Source: Geomonas oryzisoli
Lineage (GTDB): Bacteria; Desulfobacterota; Desulfuromonadia; Geobacterales; Geobacteraceae
Direction of reading: 5' to 3'
Assembly: GCF_018986915.1 (NCBI RefSeq)
Contig: NZ_CP076723.1
Span: forward strand, 3,831,501-3,895,500
Length of the DNA: 64,000 nucleotides
Shown here piece by piece: positions 63,204 through 64,000 of this stretch. Position 1 is the first letter of the stretch, and every line of letters starts with the position of its first letter. Made by a program: the position numbers and the translations under genes. The notes under the pieces were generated by a model. It saw nothing but the letters and a program-made list of their open reading frames with translations, had not been told where the DNA came from and ran no database searches.

Positions 63204-63797
63204 ATGCGCAAGAGAATCGCCGGATGCCTCGTTGTTCTAAGTTTGGGAGCGCTGGTAGCGGGAGGGTGCGCCAAAAAGGACCTGGTGAAGCAGGAACCGG
63301 CCCCTGCGGTGACGGCGCCCGCCCCCGAAGTAACCAAACCGGCCCAGGAAGCCAGACCCGAAGCGCCCAAGGCGCCGGTCACCGAGCAGACCCCGGTGCG
63401 CGAGCCGGTGGTGGCGCAGGAACCGGTCCGCGAGACGCCCAAGGCTGCGGCGGGCGACCTGCAGGGACAGTTGCAGAAGATCTACTTCAACTTCGACTCT
63501 TCGGATCTCTCCGAGGACTCGCGCAACGTCCTGACCAGGAACGCGGAGTACCTGAGCAAGCAGCCGTCGGTCAAGATCCGCATCGAGGGGAACTGCGACG
63601 AGCGCGGCTCGGACGACTACAACATGGCTCTGGGTGAGAGAAGGGCCAAGGCCGCCAAGGACTACCTGGTGAACCTGGGCATCTCCTCCGAGCGCATCAG
63701 CACCATCAGCTACGGCGAAGAAAAGCCGGTCGACGCAGGCCACGACGAGGCCGCCTGGAGCAAGAACCGGCGCGACGAGTTCGTCGTCGTCAAGTGA
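63204..63797 (+). CDS. pal: Peptidoglycan-associated lipoprotein Pal
   Basis: Outer-membrane lipoprotein that binds peptidoglycan and TolB. The start at 63204 is set by AAGGAGTGGGGA. 197 residues with lipobox LVAGGC (cysteine at residue 22), then a Pro/Ala/Glu-rich linker to about residue 85. The OmpA-like domain carries IYFNFDSSDLSEDSRNVL, IEGNCDERGSDDYNMALGERR and the expected Asp/Arg diaminopimelate-binding residues. It has its own promoter after tolB. Confidence 0.96.
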   Translation: MRKRIAGCLVVLSLGALVAGGCAKKDLVKQEPAPAVTAPAPEVTKPAQEARPEAPKAPVTEQTPVREPVVAQEPVRETPKAAAGDLQGQLQKIYFNFDSSDLSEDSRNVLTRNAEYLSKQPSVKIRIEGNCDERGSDDYNMALGERRAKAAKDYLVNLGISSERISTISYGEEKPVDAGHDEAAWSKNRRDEFVVVK

Positions 63798-63814
63798 CGT
63801 TTGCCACGCAGCCC

Positions 63815-63840
63815 AAAGGAGCCTACGGGCTCCTTTTTTT
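63815..63840 (+). terminator. Intrinsic terminator after pal
   Basis: AAAGGAGCC and GGCTCCTTT form a stem with a short TACG-type loop, followed by a T-run. cpoB starts 29 nt further on, so read-through is likely partial. Confidence 0.85.
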
Positions 63841-63868
63841 ATCGACCGGCCTTAAAGGAGGTTTTGTC

Positions 63869-64000
63869 ATGAGGTTTACGAGGGGGGCGCTGGGAGCGCT
63901 GGTTGTGCTGACCTTTTTCGGCTGTGCCAGCCAGGGCGACCTGGAGTCTGTTCGCCGCGACAACGACGAGATCAAGAACCGTCTTTTCACGCTGGACCGG
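63869..64000 (+). CDS. cpoB: Cell division coordinator CpoB/YbgF-like lipoprotein (partial)
   Basis: The first 44 codons before the window end encode a lipoprotein signal (VVLTFFGCAS, cysteine at residue 19). A charged helical stretch follows, DLESVRRDNDEIKNRLFTLD, as in the trimerising coiled-coil at the N-terminus of CpoB. AAAGGAGG is 7 nt upstream of the ATG. Position after pal matches the usual tol-pal order; the TPR part lies outside the window. Confidence 0.8.
   Translation, partial: MRFTRGALGALVVLTFFGCASQGDLESVRRDNDEIKNRLFTLDR

Overview
The window is high-GC DNA that looks like a Geobacterales genome (Geobacter, Citrifermentans or Geomonas type). The main reasons are very large multiheme c-type cytochromes that mix CX2CH and CX4CH haem motifs (the Geobacter CxxxxCH...CXXCH repeat family), followed by an ordinary housekeeping region with hrcA-grpE-dnaK-dnaJ and tol-pal loci. 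The genus is inferred from gene content and was not checked against a database.

Left edge (1-2094, minus strand): a small exported protein, a short ResB-like protein and the start of CcsA. These form a system II cytochrome c maturation unit, separated from the cytochromes by a strong hairpin.

Cytochrome super-locus (2119-45361, all minus strand): a multiheme gene cluster is present twice in tandem. Cluster B (45294 down to 21692) encodes, in transcription order, a 24-haem protein, a 27-haem protein, a 56-haem protein, a 666-aa Ig-like protein with one CX4CH, and a 2714-aa fibronectin/Ig-like protein with ten haem motifs. Cluster A (21225 down to 2119) has the same order without the 27-haem gene: 24-haem, 56-haem, 673-aa Ig-like, 2178-aa fibronectin/Ig-like. 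My hand count is about 91 haem motifs in A and 118 in B. All products have export signals, so the likely role is periplasmic, outer-surface or extracellular electron transfer. No porin or beta-barrel partner is encoded here.

Middle (45361-47435): an AT-rich intergenic region, tRNA-Thr(CGT), a DUF3332-type lipoprotein, and two related short minus-strand units of unknown nature, each with a perfect Shine-Dalgarno sequence and a terminator but no normal start codon.

Right part (47436-64000): an M23 peptidase and gpmA (plus), then penicillin-binding protein 1A, a PLD-like secreted protein, dnaJ, dnaK, grpE, hrcA with its CIRCE operator, and hemW (all minus). A nitrilase-family hydrolase and the tolQ-tolR-tolA/tonB-tolB-pal-cpoB envelope locus follow on the plus strand; cpoB runs off the end. 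Several gaps in this part hold dispersed palindromes or inverted repeats.

How it fits together: the Ccs unit can attach haem to the exported cytochromes next to it. The cytochromes look like a duplicated and still-evolving set of electron-transfer surface structures, while the right side is conserved core genome.
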